Below are positions 1 to 8,484 of a stretch of DNA of 64,000 bases, piece after piece. The notes under the pieces were generated by a model. The model was not told the origin of the DNA and made no database searches. It was given only the letters and a program-made list of their open reading frames with translations. Source of the stretch: Candidatus Competibacter denitrificans Run_A_D11 (GTDB taxonomy: Bacteria; Pseudomonadota; Gammaproteobacteria; Competibacterales; Competibacteraceae); NCBI RefSeq assembly GCF_001051235.1, contig NZ_CBTJ020000040.1, forward strand, positions 1 to 64,000. The letters run 5' to 3'. How positions within the stretch are numbered: position 1 is the stretch's first letter; each line of letters starts with the position of its first letter. The translations under genes were made by a program, and so were the position numbers.

Positions 1-374
1 TTTACCGGTTGACTTCTTATGGAAGAAATTTCTGGGGCTTTACCGATAGCTTTGGCCTGTGCCCACTTGTGTTCGATGGGACGATAAAACTGCCATCCAT
101 GTTGAGTATTTTTTGATCAATTTGTACCTTTGATATCAACCTGCGGTTTTTTCTGGTCGTCCCGGTTATGGTCTAGTGCTCGCTGTAGAGTTATCCACAG
201 TTTTTGTGGATAACTTGTCACCCTCCTCCCGATGCCTTGATGTGATTTTCAGGTGACGACCGGGATTTTGGCTGCTAACTTTCCCTAATTGCTGGGCTTT
301 GGTTAGATTGGTATAAAGATGATGATATAAAATCTACATTTCCTTAATTGACTCCCTGCTATGTTGACCTGCTT
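1..374. other. Non-coding region upstream of the DUF4178 gene
   Basis: I see no convincing reading frame in this stretch. It is more AT-rich than the genes that follow. It contains an inverted pair of DnaA-box sequences (separate entry) and, near 303-331, a weak possible promoter: TTAGAT at 303-308, a 17-base spacer, then TATAAA at 326-331. The window edge cuts the region, so what lies further upstream cannot be seen. Confidence 0.5.
191..214. promoter_or_regulatory. Inverted pair of consensus DnaA boxes
   Basis: TTATCCACA at 191-199 and its reverse complement TGTGGATAA at 206-214 both match the high-affinity DnaA 9-mer exactly and are six bases apart. With the flanking bases they form a 10-bp inverted repeat (190-199 with 206-215) around a T-rich loop. 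Such boxes occur at oriC, at datA-like titration sites and in DnaA-regulated promoters. Only two boxes are visible and no AT-rich 13-mer array follows, so an origin is possible but not shown. The hairpin could also be a terminator for a gene outside the window. Confidence 0.6.
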
Positions 375-2315
375 ATGAAAACCGCCAACTGCCCCTCCTG
401 TGGGGCCGCCGTCAACTTCCAGTCAGCGGTTTCGCTGCTGGCAATCTGCGCCTACTGTAAAAGCACGCTGATCCGCCACGATCTGGAGTTGCAAAACATC
501 GGCAAGATGGCGGAATTGCTCCCCGACAGTTCCCCGATCCAGCTTGGTACGGAAGGCGTTTATCGCAAGGCCCGGTTTAGCGTGGTCGGCCGTATCCAAC
601 TGCGTTACGGCCAGGGGATTTGGAACGAATGGTATCTGCTGTTTGAGAATCAGCGCGGCGGTTGGCTTGGGGAAACCTTGGGCAATTATGCCCTGACCTT
701 TATTATTCATCCCCCAGAGCCACTGCCGCCGTTTTCCGAGCTACGCGCCGGGCAAAACGTGACCCTCAAGGGCCGTTTATTTCAGGTCAGTAACATCGAA
801 ACCGCCCGCTGTATCGCCGGCGAAGGGGAATTACCGATTCGGGTCGGCGCGGGCTACGAGGCGCCCGTGGTTGATCTGCAAGGTCAGGGCAACATCTTCG
901 CAACGCTTGATTACAGCGAAGATCCGCCGCTGGTGTTTGTGGGTAAGCAGGTGCCTTTCAACGACCTGCAATTGACGCATCTACGCCAAGTGATGCCCGC
1001 TGGCTGGGAACCCGATCAAGGGATTGCAGCCGAGGCGTTCCAGTGTCCGGGCTGTGGCAGCTCGCTGACTGTCCGGGCCAAAGGTCATACCGAGTCCCTG
1101 GCGTGTGGTACTTGCGGGGCCATCATTGATATTACCGATAATAACTTTCGGATTCTCTCGACCTTCAAGGCGCAAATCAACTATGAGCCGGTCATTGCGC
1201 TCGGCACCCACGGACGCCTGGAGGATATCGATTATGAAGTCATCGGCTATCTGCGCCGCCGGATTAGCGTCGATGGCATCCATTACGAATGGAGTGAATA
1301 CCTGCTCTTTCACCGTGAACAGGGCTTCCGTTGGTTGGTGGAATATAACGGCCATTGGAGTTGGGTGAGCACCCTCAACGAGCCGCCGTTAGTAACCGGC
1401 TACGGCGCCAATAGCCGCGCGTCTTTTCACCAACACAGCTACCGGTTATTCCAAACGGCTGAGGCTGAAGTCAGCTATGTGCTCGGCGAGTTTTACTGGC
1501 GGGTGCAAGTGGGAGAGCGCTGCCTGATCAGCGATTACATCGCCCCGCCCTTTCAGTTGAGCCAGGAACGCACCGATAAGGAAATGGTCTGGTCGCGCGC
1601 CGAATACCTCGAGCCGGAGACGATTCAAAAGACCTTTCAGATCGCAGAAACCCTGCCGGTGCGGATTGGTATTGGAGCCAACCAGCCTTCGCCCTACGAA
1701 GCGCAACGGCCCAAGTTTCGCCGACTCCGCTGGCTGTTTTTAGGCTTGCTGATCATTGGCCAAATCATCGTGATCAGTTTGTCCAGCAATGCGCGCATCC
1801 ATCAACAAACCTTATTGTTTGATGCCAGTACGCAGAATAAAGCGCTGACCAGCGAACCGTTTACCGTCAGTGGCAGAACGAGCAACATCGAGATTCGTAC
1901 CCAGACCAATCTCAATAACAATTGGATCTATCTCGAAATGACCCTGATCGAACGCGATAGCGGTGCCAGTCATACCATCAACCAGGAGATCAGCTACTAC
2001 CAGGGGATCGATGAAGGCGACGCCTGGTCCGAAGGCAGTACTGAGGATCTGGCGGTGCTTTCAGGCATTCCAGCCGGTACTTATTATTTGAGCGTTGAGG
2101 GTGAATTAGCGCCCAACTCCCCCACCGTCACCTGCACCTTTACCTTCTTCCGCGATACCCCAAGCTGGAGCAATTTCTTTTTCGCGTTACTCGCTTTGCT
2201 GATTTTTCCGCTGATCTTTAGCTGGCGGGCACGCGCTTACGAACGGGCGCGCTGGGCGGACAGCGATCCGATACCCTCCAGTAACGATGAGTATGACAGC
2301 GATGATGACGATTAA
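375..2315 (+). CDS. DUF4178 zinc-ribbon membrane protein (YjfK-like)
   Basis: Protein of 646 residues with two copies of one module: a CPxC...CxxC zinc ribbon followed by a DUF4178-type beta domain. The first ribbon uses Cys6, Cys9, Cys25 and Cys28; the second begins near residue 224. Two hydrophobic segments near 452-472 and 600-619 bracket a beta-rich region that would lie on the other side of the membrane. The C-terminus is Asp-rich. DUF4178 proteins are found in YjfIJKL/PspA-type envelope stress loci, and the exact biochemical role is unknown. I chose ATG 375, which begins four residues before the first zinc cysteine; a TTG nine codons upstream is open but unlikely. A small membrane peptide gene follows 27 bases downstream. 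Confidence 0.75.
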   Translation: MKTANCPSCGAAVNFQSAVSLLAICAYCKSTLIRHDLELQNIGKMAELLPDSSPIQLGTEGVYRKARFSVVGRIQLRYGQGIWNEWYLLFENQRGGWLGETLGNYALTFIIHPPEPLPPFSELRAGQNVTLKGRLFQVSNIETARCIAGEGELPIRVGAGYEAPVVDLQGQGNIFATLDYSEDPPLVFVGKQVPFNDLQLTHLRQVMPAGWEPDQGIAAEAFQCPGCGSSLTVRAKGHTESLACGTCGAIIDITDNNFRILSTFKAQINYEPVIALGTHGRLEDIDYEVIGYLRRRISVDGIHYEWSEYLLFHREQGFRWLVEYNGHWSWVSTLNEPPLVTGYGANSRASFHQHSYRLFQTAEAEVSYVLGEFYWRVQVGERCLISDYIAPPFQLSQERTDKEMVWSRAEYLEPETIQKTFQIAETLPVRIGIGANQPSPYEAQRPKFRRLRWLFLGLLIIGQIIVISLSSNARIHQQTLLFDASTQNKALTSEPFTVSGRTSNIEIRTQTNLNNNWIYLEMTLIERDSGASHTINQEISYYQGIDEGDAWSEGSTEDLAVLSGIPAGTYYLSVEGELAPNSPTVTCTFTFFRDTPSWSNFFFALLALLIFPLIFSWRARAYERARWADSDPIPSSNDEYDSDDDD

Positions 2316-2342
2316 TCGGCCGGAAAGGGAGCGGGTGAAACC

Positions 2343-2483
2343 ATGCTATACCGCAGCTATCTAATCAGCGGCATTTTGATCCTTGCGCTGTTTGGGATTG
2401 CGCAATATCGAGGTTGGAGCCTGGTTGGCACCAGTGAGGCCAAAAGCCCAGCAGGGATGGGCCAGGGTATTTATCACAAATAA
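2343..2483 (+). CDS. Small membrane protein, 46 residues
   Basis: ATG at 2343 opens a 46-codon frame ending in TAA at 2481-2483. A purine-rich GGAAAGGGAGCGGG stretch lies just upstream and would serve as ribosome-binding site. The peptide begins MLYRSYLISG, has one hydrophobic helix over about residues 5-20 and ends in a polar Gly/Lys-containing tail. It lies 27 bases after the DUF4178 gene on the same strand, so it is probably cotranscribed and may be a partner of that membrane protein. No family is recognised. The good ribosome-binding site and location support a real gene, but conservation could not be tested. Confidence 0.5.
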   Translation: MLYRSYLISGILILALFGIAQYRGWSLVGTSEAKSPAGMGQGIYHK

Positions 2484-2704
2484 TCTCCCCGTTACCAACC
2501 GCAGGACACCGGTAAAAAACCGTTGGGATGGCATATCACTATCCTACTCGGCAGCGGCTCGGCAGCACTCCATCCTACAGCTCGCGGCGAGGGTACGCAC
2601 CATTGCCGATAGATAGTTGTCTTCATATTCAGCCTCCCCTCACGGAGCATGGCGAATTATTCGGCTGAAATTGGCCCGTCTATCCGCAATCGGAGCAGCG
2701 TATA

Positions 2705-4192
2705 TTGAAAACAGCCGTTGGCTGGCGGTCAGCCACTAAACCTGCCGCATTATGGCAGCGCGATACGGTGTTATTAGTTGCAATTGCTGGGCTGCTGGGT
2801 GGCTGCGCGGCAGTTGGGCCGAACTACAGCGCACCCGTTCCGACCGCTCCGGCGACATGGCAAAGCGCCGCAGCGGCGCGGGTCGGGCTTGTTCGGGCCA
2901 CGCCAGAGGAATTGGCCCACTGGTGGCGCCAACTGGACGATCCGGTGTTGACTGAACTGGTCGAACAGGCGTTGCAAACCAGCCTCGATCTCCGTACCGC
3001 TCAGGCCAAACTGCGCGAAGCTCGCGCCCGCCGCGCGCTGGTCGTAACCAACCGCTTTCCGACCGTCACCGCTTCCGGTACGGCCAATGTCTCAAAAGGC
3101 AGCGCCGAGACCGGCGCCGGTAAAACCCGCGAACTGTACAGCGCCGGTTTCGACGCCAGTTGGGAGCCGGATGTATTCGGCGGGCTGCGACGCAACGAGG
3201 AAGCCGCCCAGGCTGATCTGGAAGCCACGGCGGAGAATCTCTACGCCGTACAAGTCTCCCTGACCGCCGAAGTGGCGGTGAATTATGTGGAGCTGCGCGC
3301 TTATCAGGAGCGGCTGGCTATCGCTCAGGCCAACGTCGCTTCACAGGCGGAAACTCTGCAACTGGCGCAATGGCGGGCGCAGGCCGGTCTGGTTTCCACG
3401 CTGGACGTGGAGCAGGCCCGCGCCAATCTGGCCCAGACCCGCGCCCAAATCCCGACGCTCGAAACCGGTTTCGCGCAAGCCCAACACCGGCTGGAAATCC
3501 TGCTCGGCCAAACCCCCGGCGCACTGGCGGGGCGGCTGACTGAGGCGAGAAACATCCCGCAAGTGCCGGCGCGGGTGACCGTCAGCATTCCCGCCGACAC
3601 CCTGCGCCAACGACCGGACGTGCGCGCCGCCGAACGCAAATTGGCGGCGGAAACGGCGCGGATCGGCGTGGCGCAGGCGGCCCAATATCCCAGCTTTAAG
3701 CTCAGCGGTTCGCTGAGCCTGGACGCTTTAAGCCTCGGCGCGCTGGCCGGGGCTGACGCGCTGGCGCGTGGGATCGTGGGCAGCATCGCCGCGCCGATTT
3801 TCGACGCCGGGCGCATCCGCCAGCAGATCGAGATTCAAACCGCCGTGCAGGAACAAGCCTTCATCGCTTACCAGTCCACAGTACTGAACGCATTTTCCGA
3901 CGTGGAAAACGCCCTGACCGCCCTGGCCAATACGCGGCAACGGCAGCGGCATTTGGTGGATGCCGTGCAGGCCGCGCGGCTGGCCGCAACTCTGGCCCGG
4001 CAACGCTATAGCGCCGGGATCATCGACTTTCAAACCGTGCTGGATACCGAACGCAGCGTGTTGAATCTTGAAGATAATCTGCAATCGAGTCAGGCTGAAC
4101 ACGCTTCCGCCCTGATCCAACTGTACAAGGCGCTGGGCGGTGGTTGGTCGGCTTCAGCCGCGACCGTCGCCACGTCGGCTCAAGGACACTGA
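2705..4192 (+). CDS. Outer-membrane efflux lipoprotein, NodT/TolC family
   Basis: Protein of 495 residues (TTG start with GGAGCAG upstream). A hydrophobic signal ends in the lipobox LLGGC, so Cys34 is the likely lipidated residue, followed by the GPNYxxP motif typical of NodT-type outer-membrane factors. Two TolC-like halves rich in Ala/Gln/Arg coiled coil follow (about 60-260 and 290-480), the second with the usual RPDVRAAE motif. Length is normal for the family. It would form the trimeric outer-membrane duct for the adaptor and ABC transporter encoded directly downstream; only two bases separate it from the adaptor start. Confidence 0.9.
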   Translation: MKTAVGWRSATKPAALWQRDTVLLVAIAGLLGGCAAVGPNYSAPVPTAPATWQSAAAARVGLVRATPEELAHWWRQLDDPVLTELVEQALQTSLDLRTAQAKLREARARRALVVTNRFPTVTASGTANVSKGSAETGAGKTRELYSAGFDASWEPDVFGGLRRNEEAAQADLEATAENLYAVQVSLTAEVAVNYVELRAYQERLAIAQANVASQAETLQLAQWRAQAGLVSTLDVEQARANLAQTRAQIPTLETGFAQAQHRLEILLGQTPGALAGRLTEARNIPQVPARVTVSIPADTLRQRPDVRAAERKLAAETARIGVAQAAQYPSFKLSGSLSLDALSLGALAGADALARGIVGSIAAPIFDAGRIRQQIEIQTAVQEQAFIAYQSTVLNAFSDVENALTALANTRQRQRHLVDAVQAARLAATLARQRYSAGIIDFQTVLDTERSVLNLEDNLQSSQAEHASALIQLYKALGGGWSASAATVATSAQGH

Positions 4193-4194
4193 TC

Positions 4195-5505
4195 GTGAAT
4201 CTCCCGCTCAATACCGCCGATGCTGAATTGGCCAAAATCATCGGCGTGGACACTCCGCAAAGCCGCGTGGGCAGCCTCATCCGCTGGCTGCTGGCGCTCG
4301 GCGTCCTCGCTGCGCTGGCGCTCGGTGGCTACTACTATGTCCAAGCCCAGGCCGACAGTCAGGCCGCGCCACCCTATCAAACCGAACCACTGACTCAGGG
4401 CAGTCTGCGGGTTACGGTATCGGCGACCGGCAAGCTGGCCCCGGTCAATGAAGTCGCCATCGGCAGCGAGCTGTCCGGCACTATTGAAGCGGTGTTCGTC
4501 GATTACAACGACCGGGTGAAAAAAGGCGAGGTGCTGGCCCGGCTGAATGTCGCCAAACTCACCGATCAAATCGCCAAAGCCAAAGCCACGCTGGCCTCGG
4601 CCGAAGCCAAAGTGTTGCAAGCCATCGCCACCGTCAAGGAAACCCGCGCCAATCTCGGCCGCTTGCGGCAAGTCGCCAAATTGAGCGGCGGCAAGGTGCC
4701 CGCGCCCGCCGAACTGGAAGCCGCCGAAGCCAAACTGGAGCGCGCCATCGCCGATGAGGCCAGCGCCAGGGCAGCGGTCGAAGAAACCCGCGCCACCCTG
4801 CGCACCACCGAAACCGATTTAACGAAAGCCTCAATCCGTTCGCCCATCGACGGCGTGGTGCTGACCCGTTCCGCCGATCCCGGCCAGACCGTGGCGGCGT
4901 CCCTGCAAGCGCCGGTGCTGTTCAAACTGGCGGAAAATCTGGCGCAAATGGAATTGCAAGTCGATGTCGATGAAGCCGATGTCGGCCAGATCAAGCCGGA
5001 GCAAGCCGCCACCTTCACCGTGGACGCCTACCCCAGCCGCCGCTATCCGGCCCGCATCGATCTGGTGCGCTATGGGGCGGAAACGGTCAACAACGTAGTG
5101 ACTTATAAAACCATCCTCAAGGTCAACAACGACGATTTGAGTTTGCGCCCCGGCATGACCGCCACCGCCGAAATCGTCACTGCCGAGCGGGAAAACGTGC
5201 TGCTGGCTCCCAACGCCGCACTGCGCTTCACCCCGCCGCCGACAGAGGTTGAATCGAAACCCGGCGGCGGGCTGCTGGCCAGCCTGATGCCGCGTCCGCC
5301 ACGCGGGATGGGTGGGCGGCGCAGCGGGCGGGTAGCATCCGACAAAAAAAGCGGCCCGCGCCAGCTTTGGGTGCTGCGCGACGGTCAACCGGTCGCGGTG
5401 TCGGTCACCGTCGGCAGTTCCGATGGCCGGATGACCGAAGTCTCAGGCGAGGGGCTGGCGGTCGGTACACCGGTCATCACCGCCAGCCTGAGCAGTGCAA
5501 AATGA
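4195..5505 (+). CDS. macA: Periplasmic adaptor of MacAB-type exporter (MacA-like)
   Basis: 436-residue membrane-fusion protein. One N-terminal transmembrane helix lies near residues 25-43, followed by a lipoyl half-motif, a long alpha-helical hairpin rich in Ala/Lys/Glu, the second lipoyl half (SIRSPIDGVVLTR), and beta-barrel and membrane-proximal domains. A Pro/Gly/Arg-rich insertion around residues 345-385 is seen in some MacA relatives. The GTG at 4195 fits best: AAGGAC lies about eight bases upstream and it starts right after the efflux-protein stop, whereas the longer frame overlaps that gene. It overlaps the ATPase gene by four bases (ATGA), so the two are translationally coupled. It links the inner-membrane ABC pump to the outer-membrane duct. 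Confidence 0.88.
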   Translation: MNLPLNTADAELAKIIGVDTPQSRVGSLIRWLLALGVLAALALGGYYYVQAQADSQAAPPYQTEPLTQGSLRVTVSATGKLAPVNEVAIGSELSGTIEAVFVDYNDRVKKGEVLARLNVAKLTDQIAKAKATLASAEAKVLQAIATVKETRANLGRLRQVAKLSGGKVPAPAELEAAEAKLERAIADEASARAAVEETRATLRTTETDLTKASIRSPIDGVVLTRSADPGQTVAASLQAPVLFKLAENLAQMELQVDVDEADVGQIKPEQAATFTVDAYPSRRYPARIDLVRYGAETVNNVVTYKTILKVNNDDLSLRPGMTATAEIVTAERENVLLAPNAALRFTPPPTEVESKPGGGLLASLMPRPPRGMGGRRSGRVASDKKSGPRQLWVLRDGQPVAVSVTVGSSDGRMTEVSGEGLAVGTPVITASLSSAK

Positions 5506-6224
5506 GCGCATCGGCCGCAGCCGAGCCGCCGCCGCTGATCGAATTGCAAGCCGTCACTAAGGTTTACGGTGAGGGCCAGGCGGCGTTTCAAGCTTTGCGC
5601 GGGGTGGATTTACGAATCGATCAGAGCGATTTTGTGGCGGTGATGGGGCCAAGCGGTTCCGGTAAATCCACCGCCATGAATATTCTCGGTTGTCTGGATA
5701 GCCCCACCGCAGGCGCGTACCGCTTTCGCGGGATGCACGTTGAACAACTGTCGCGCAACCAGCGCGCCCTGTTGCGGCGGCATTATCTCGGTTTCGTATT
5801 CCAGGGTTTTAATCTATTGGCGCGAACGACGGCGCTGGAAAACGTCGAATTGCCGCTGGTCTACCGGGGTGAGGCCCGCGCCGCCCGCCACGCCAGGGCA
5901 CGCGCGGCGCTGGATGCGGTCGGCCTGTTGCGCTGGGAAAAACATACGCCCGCCGAGCTGTCCGGCGGCCAGCAACAGCGGGTCGCCATCGCTCGCGCCA
6001 TCGTCACCGATCCCACCGTGCTGCTGGCTGATGAGCCGACCGGCAACCTCGACAGCCAGCGCAGTCACGAAATCATGGACTTGCTGGTGGCGCTGAACCG
6101 CGACCGGGGCATTACCGTGCTGATGGTCACCCACGAGCCGGAGATGGCCCACTACGCCAAGCGGATCATTCACTTTCGGGATGGCCGGGTCGATACCGAC
6201 CATCGACACCGCGAGGACACCTGA
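5502..6224 (+). CDS. ABC transporter ATPase, MacB/LolD family
   Basis: 240-residue nucleotide-binding subunit. It shows Walker [10 protein letters not shown], the signature [14 protein letters not shown], Walker [13 protein letters not shown] and the switch histidine in VTHEPEM. This is the MacB/LolD subfamily that powers lipoprotein or substrate extrusion without moving substrate through a classical pore. In E. coli MacB the ATPase and permease are one chain; here they are separate genes joined by a TGATG overlap. The chosen ATG overlaps the adaptor stop codon. The longer upstream frame is rejected because it lies inside the adaptor gene. Confidence 0.92.
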   Translation: MSASAAAEPPPLIELQAVTKVYGEGQAAFQALRGVDLRIDQSDFVAVMGPSGSGKSTAMNILGCLDSPTAGAYRFRGMHVEQLSRNQRALLRRHYLGFVFQGFNLLARTTALENVELPLVYRGEARAARHARARAALDAVGLLRWEKHTPAELSGGQQQRVAIARAIVTDPTVLLADEPTGNLDSQRSHEIMDLLVALNRDRGITVLMVTHEPEMAHYAKRIIHFRDGRVDTDHRHREDT

Positions 6225-7432
6225 TGTTTTGGAGCAGCCTGTTACTGGCCTTGCGCGCGATCCGCCGCAACTTGCTGCGCTCGTTTCTGACCATCCTCGG
6301 CATCGTGATCGGAGTCGGCGCGGTGATCACGATGGTCACGCTCGGCAACGGCGCCACCCGCGTGGTCGCCGATCAGATCGGCAGCCTGGGCAGCAACCTG
6401 ATCATCATTCGGCCCGGCCAGCAGCTCGGCCCGATGCGCGACGGTTCCGCCGCCCCGCGTTTTAAGGTGGCTGATGCCGAAGCGATTGCCGGGCAGATCG
6501 GCGGCATCAAAGGGGTCGCGCCGGTTGCCACCCGCTCCTCCACGGTGGTGTATGGCGCGAATAACTGGGCGACCAGCATCACCGGCAGCACCGAATCGTA
6601 TTTCGCGGTGGCGAACTGGCGACTGGCGAGTGGGCGGCTGTTCACCGAGGGCGAGCAGCGGGCCGGTAAGGCCGTGTGCGTGATCGGCGAGACCATCCGC
6701 AAGCAACTGTTCGGGCGGGGATCGGCGCTGGATAGCCAAATGCGGGTCGGCAATTTTTCCTGTGAAATCATCGGTGTGCTGGCGTCCAAGGGCCAATCGG
6801 CGATGGGTACGGATCAGGACGACATCACCGTCATCCCACTGCGCACCCTGCAACGGCGGCTGACCGGCACGCAGGATGTCAACAGCCTGATGGTGTCGGC
6901 GCAGGACGGCGCGGACACCGATCAGGTCATGGCCGATCTGCGGCTGTTGCTGCGCGAGCGGCGCAAGCTGGCGGAAAACGCCGACGATAATTTTTCCATC
7001 CTCGACACTCGCCAGATCGCAGAAACCATGACCGGCACCACCAAAGTCCTGACCGGGCTGCTGGGTGCGGTCGCGGCAGTCAGTTTGCTGGTCGGCGGTA
7101 TCGGCATCATGAACATCATGCTGGTATCCGTGACCGAGCGCACCCGCGAAATTGGCATCCGGCTGGCCATCGGCGCGCTGGAGCGGGAAGTGCTGCTGCA
7201 ATTTCTGGTGGAAGCGGTGGCGCTGGCGGCGCTGGGCGGACTGGTCGGCATCGCGCTGGCGGCGCTGGCCTCGGTCGGCTTAGCGCAAGTGATGCGGGTG
7301 CCGTTTTTGTTCGATCCCTTTATCAATCTGTTGTCGTTCGGGTTCTCAGCGGCGATTGGCATTGTCTTTGGCTATTTTCCGGCCCGCCGCGCGGCCCGAC
7401 TTGATCCGATTGAGGCGTTACGACATGAGTGA
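6224..7432 (+). CDS. ABC transporter permease, MacB/FtsX family
   Basis: 402-residue permease with the MacB topology: one N-terminal transmembrane helix (about 20-42), a large periplasmic domain (about 45-275), then three helices near 285-310, 330-355 and 365-390. The helix-flanking motif TERTREIGIRLAIGA and the C-terminal PARRAARLDPIEALRHE are hallmarks of the FtsX/MacB core. It starts inside the stop of the ATPase gene and closes the tripartite efflux operon. Substrate cannot be deduced; relatives move macrolides, peptides, heme precursors or lipoproteins. Confidence 0.9.
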   Translation: MFWSSLLLALRAIRRNLLRSFLTILGIVIGVGAVITMVTLGNGATRVVADQIGSLGSNLIIIRPGQQLGPMRDGSAAPRFKVADAEAIAGQIGGIKGVAPVATRSSTVVYGANNWATSITGSTESYFAVANWRLASGRLFTEGEQRAGKAVCVIGETIRKQLFGRGSALDSQMRVGNFSCEIIGVLASKGQSAMGTDQDDITVIPLRTLQRRLTGTQDVNSLMVSAQDGADTDQVMADLRLLLRERRKLAENADDNFSILDTRQIAETMTGTTKVLTGLLGAVAAVSLLVGGIGIMNIMLVSVTERTREIGIRLAIGALEREVLLQFLVEAVALAALGGLVGIALAALASVGLAQVMRVPFLFDPFINLLSFGFSAAIGIVFGYFPARRAARLDPIEALRHE

Positions 7433-7449
7433 GCACGAAGCAAATAGCG

Positions 7450-8028
7450 TCAGTCCTCAGTCAGCACTTTCTCAACCCGCGTATCCGGTATCAGCCAGAG
7501 CAGCGCAACTCCCAGATAAATGACCTGAGCAATCGACTGATGGACGAAGGCCAGGGGAATCGCCAGGGCGTAGGCAACCACCGACCAATTGCCTTTACGG
7601 TCTTTGCCAATCGCTTTGGCCAGCAGCGAATCGGGACCATCCGCCACGATGATGGCCTGGGTCAGAATCCAGTAGGCAATGGCCGCCATCAGCAATACCA
7701 CGCCATACAGGGCTGAAGGAAGCGCCGAGAAGTGGTTTTCGCCCATCCAGCCGGTGACGAACGGCAGCAGCGACAGCCAGAACAGCAGATGAAGATTGGC
7801 CCATAGGACGCCGCCCTTGACCCGCTTGACGGTGTGCAGCAGGTGGTGGTGATTGTTCCAGTAGATACCCACGTACAGGAAGCTCAGCACGTAACTGAGC
7901 AAGACCGGCGCAAGCGGGTATAACGCTTCAAGTCCTTCTCCGTGCGGTACTTTCAGTTCCAGCACCATGATCGTGATGATGATGGCCAGCACCCCATCGC
8001 TAAACGCTTCCAGACGGTTTTTTTGCAT
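7450..8028 (-). CDS. TMEM175-type potassium channel family protein (DUF1211)
   Basis: 192 residues, predominantly membrane. The N-terminal helix carries the RxxAFSDGV motif that lines the pore in bacterial TMEM175 channels, followed by a short loop with HHHLL and further helices. Length fits the single-repeat prokaryotic form, which assembles as a tetramer. I place the start at the ATG at 8028 because GGGAG lies seven bases upstream; the in-frame ATG at 8049 has no such site. The gene converges on the MacB-like permease gene with 17 bases between stops. A role in K+ conductance is known for the family; it is inferred here. Confidence 0.82.
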   Translation of the reverse strand: MQKNRLEAFSDGVLAIIITIMVLELKVPHGEGLEALYPLAPVLLSYVLSFLYVGIYWNNHHHLLHTVKRVKGGVLWANLHLLFWLSLLPFVTGWMGENHFSALPSALYGVVLLMAAIAYWILTQAIIVADGPDSLLAKAIGKDRKGNWSVVAYALAIPLAFVHQSIAQVIYLGVALLWLIPDTRVEKVLTED

Positions 8029-8220
8029 AAATGCTCCCACAGTTGCCATGAATTGGCAGAAAACGCTCAGACTGTTTAGCTTGGATCAAGGCAGAATGGT
8101 CAGTCTGATGATCCTCTGAGTCTAAAGATGAGTCTTAATATTTCAGCCCAAGTCTAGTGGGAAGCGCGATCAACTCAAGGAGGCGGAGCGATTGACTGAC
8201 AGCAAAACATAGTTAAAAAC

Positions 8221-8246
8221 GCCTCCTAGATTTGAACCTTGGAGGC
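8221..8246 (-). terminator. Weak rho-independent terminator candidate
   Basis: GCCTCC at 8221-8226 pairs with GGAGGC at 8241-8246, and on the minus strand the stem is followed by GTTTTT (8215-8220). The stem is only six pairs with a 14-base loop, so strength is doubtful. It lies upstream of the TMEM175-type gene and would stop transcripts entering from the right. Confidence 0.3.
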
Positions 8247-8303
8247 CCTAGCGAGAAACAATCTCCAAAGGCTGCGTTGTATAGGTGCTTAGGAGATCCA
8301 TCA

Positions 8304-8435
8304 ATGACTAGACTTCCGCATAGACAGTACACTTTTTTAGGAATCCCTTTGCCTTCCCTTCGGCGCAAGCAACTGATTGTTCTGGTTGTAACTTCATTTT
8401 TGGCAATCGCAGCTTACTGGATTCCGCCCCCTTGA
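8304..8435 (+). CDS. Small single-helix membrane protein, 43 residues
   Basis: ATG at 8304 is preceded at six bases by AGGAGATC, a strong ribosome-binding site. The 43-codon product has a basic N-terminal half (RRK) and a hydrophobic helix near residues 26-39 (LIVLVVTSFLAIAAYWI) ending in PPP. It lies 49 bases before the adaptor gene of the second ABC exporter. The sequence ATCTCC at 8262-8267 could pair with GGAGAT at 8292-8297 and hide the ribosome-binding site. No family is recognised; it may be a genuine small protein or a chance frame. Confidence 0.4.
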   Translation: MTRLPHRQYTFLGIPLPSLRRKQLIVLVVTSFLAIAAYWIPPP

Positions 8436-8484
8436 AAATGCTCTCGTAAGTAGCGGGTAGCCTTAAAACAGTTATCATGGCCGG

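Noticed and set aside
2383..2616. 77-codon plus frame after the DUF4178 gene
   Set aside because: It overlaps the better-supported 46-residue membrane peptide in another frame and lacks a ribosome-binding site and any recognisable feature.
5502..7432. Split MacB as a frameshifted gene
   Set aside because: The ATPase ends cleanly and the permease has its own ATG in a TGATG overlap, the usual organisation of two-gene LolD/FtsX-type transporters.
8221..8250. tRNA-like TpsiC segment (GGTTCAAATC on the minus strand)
   Set aside because: The 5-bp arm does not pair, and no acceptor, D or anticodon arms can be folded around it. The sequence is better explained as a weak hairpin.
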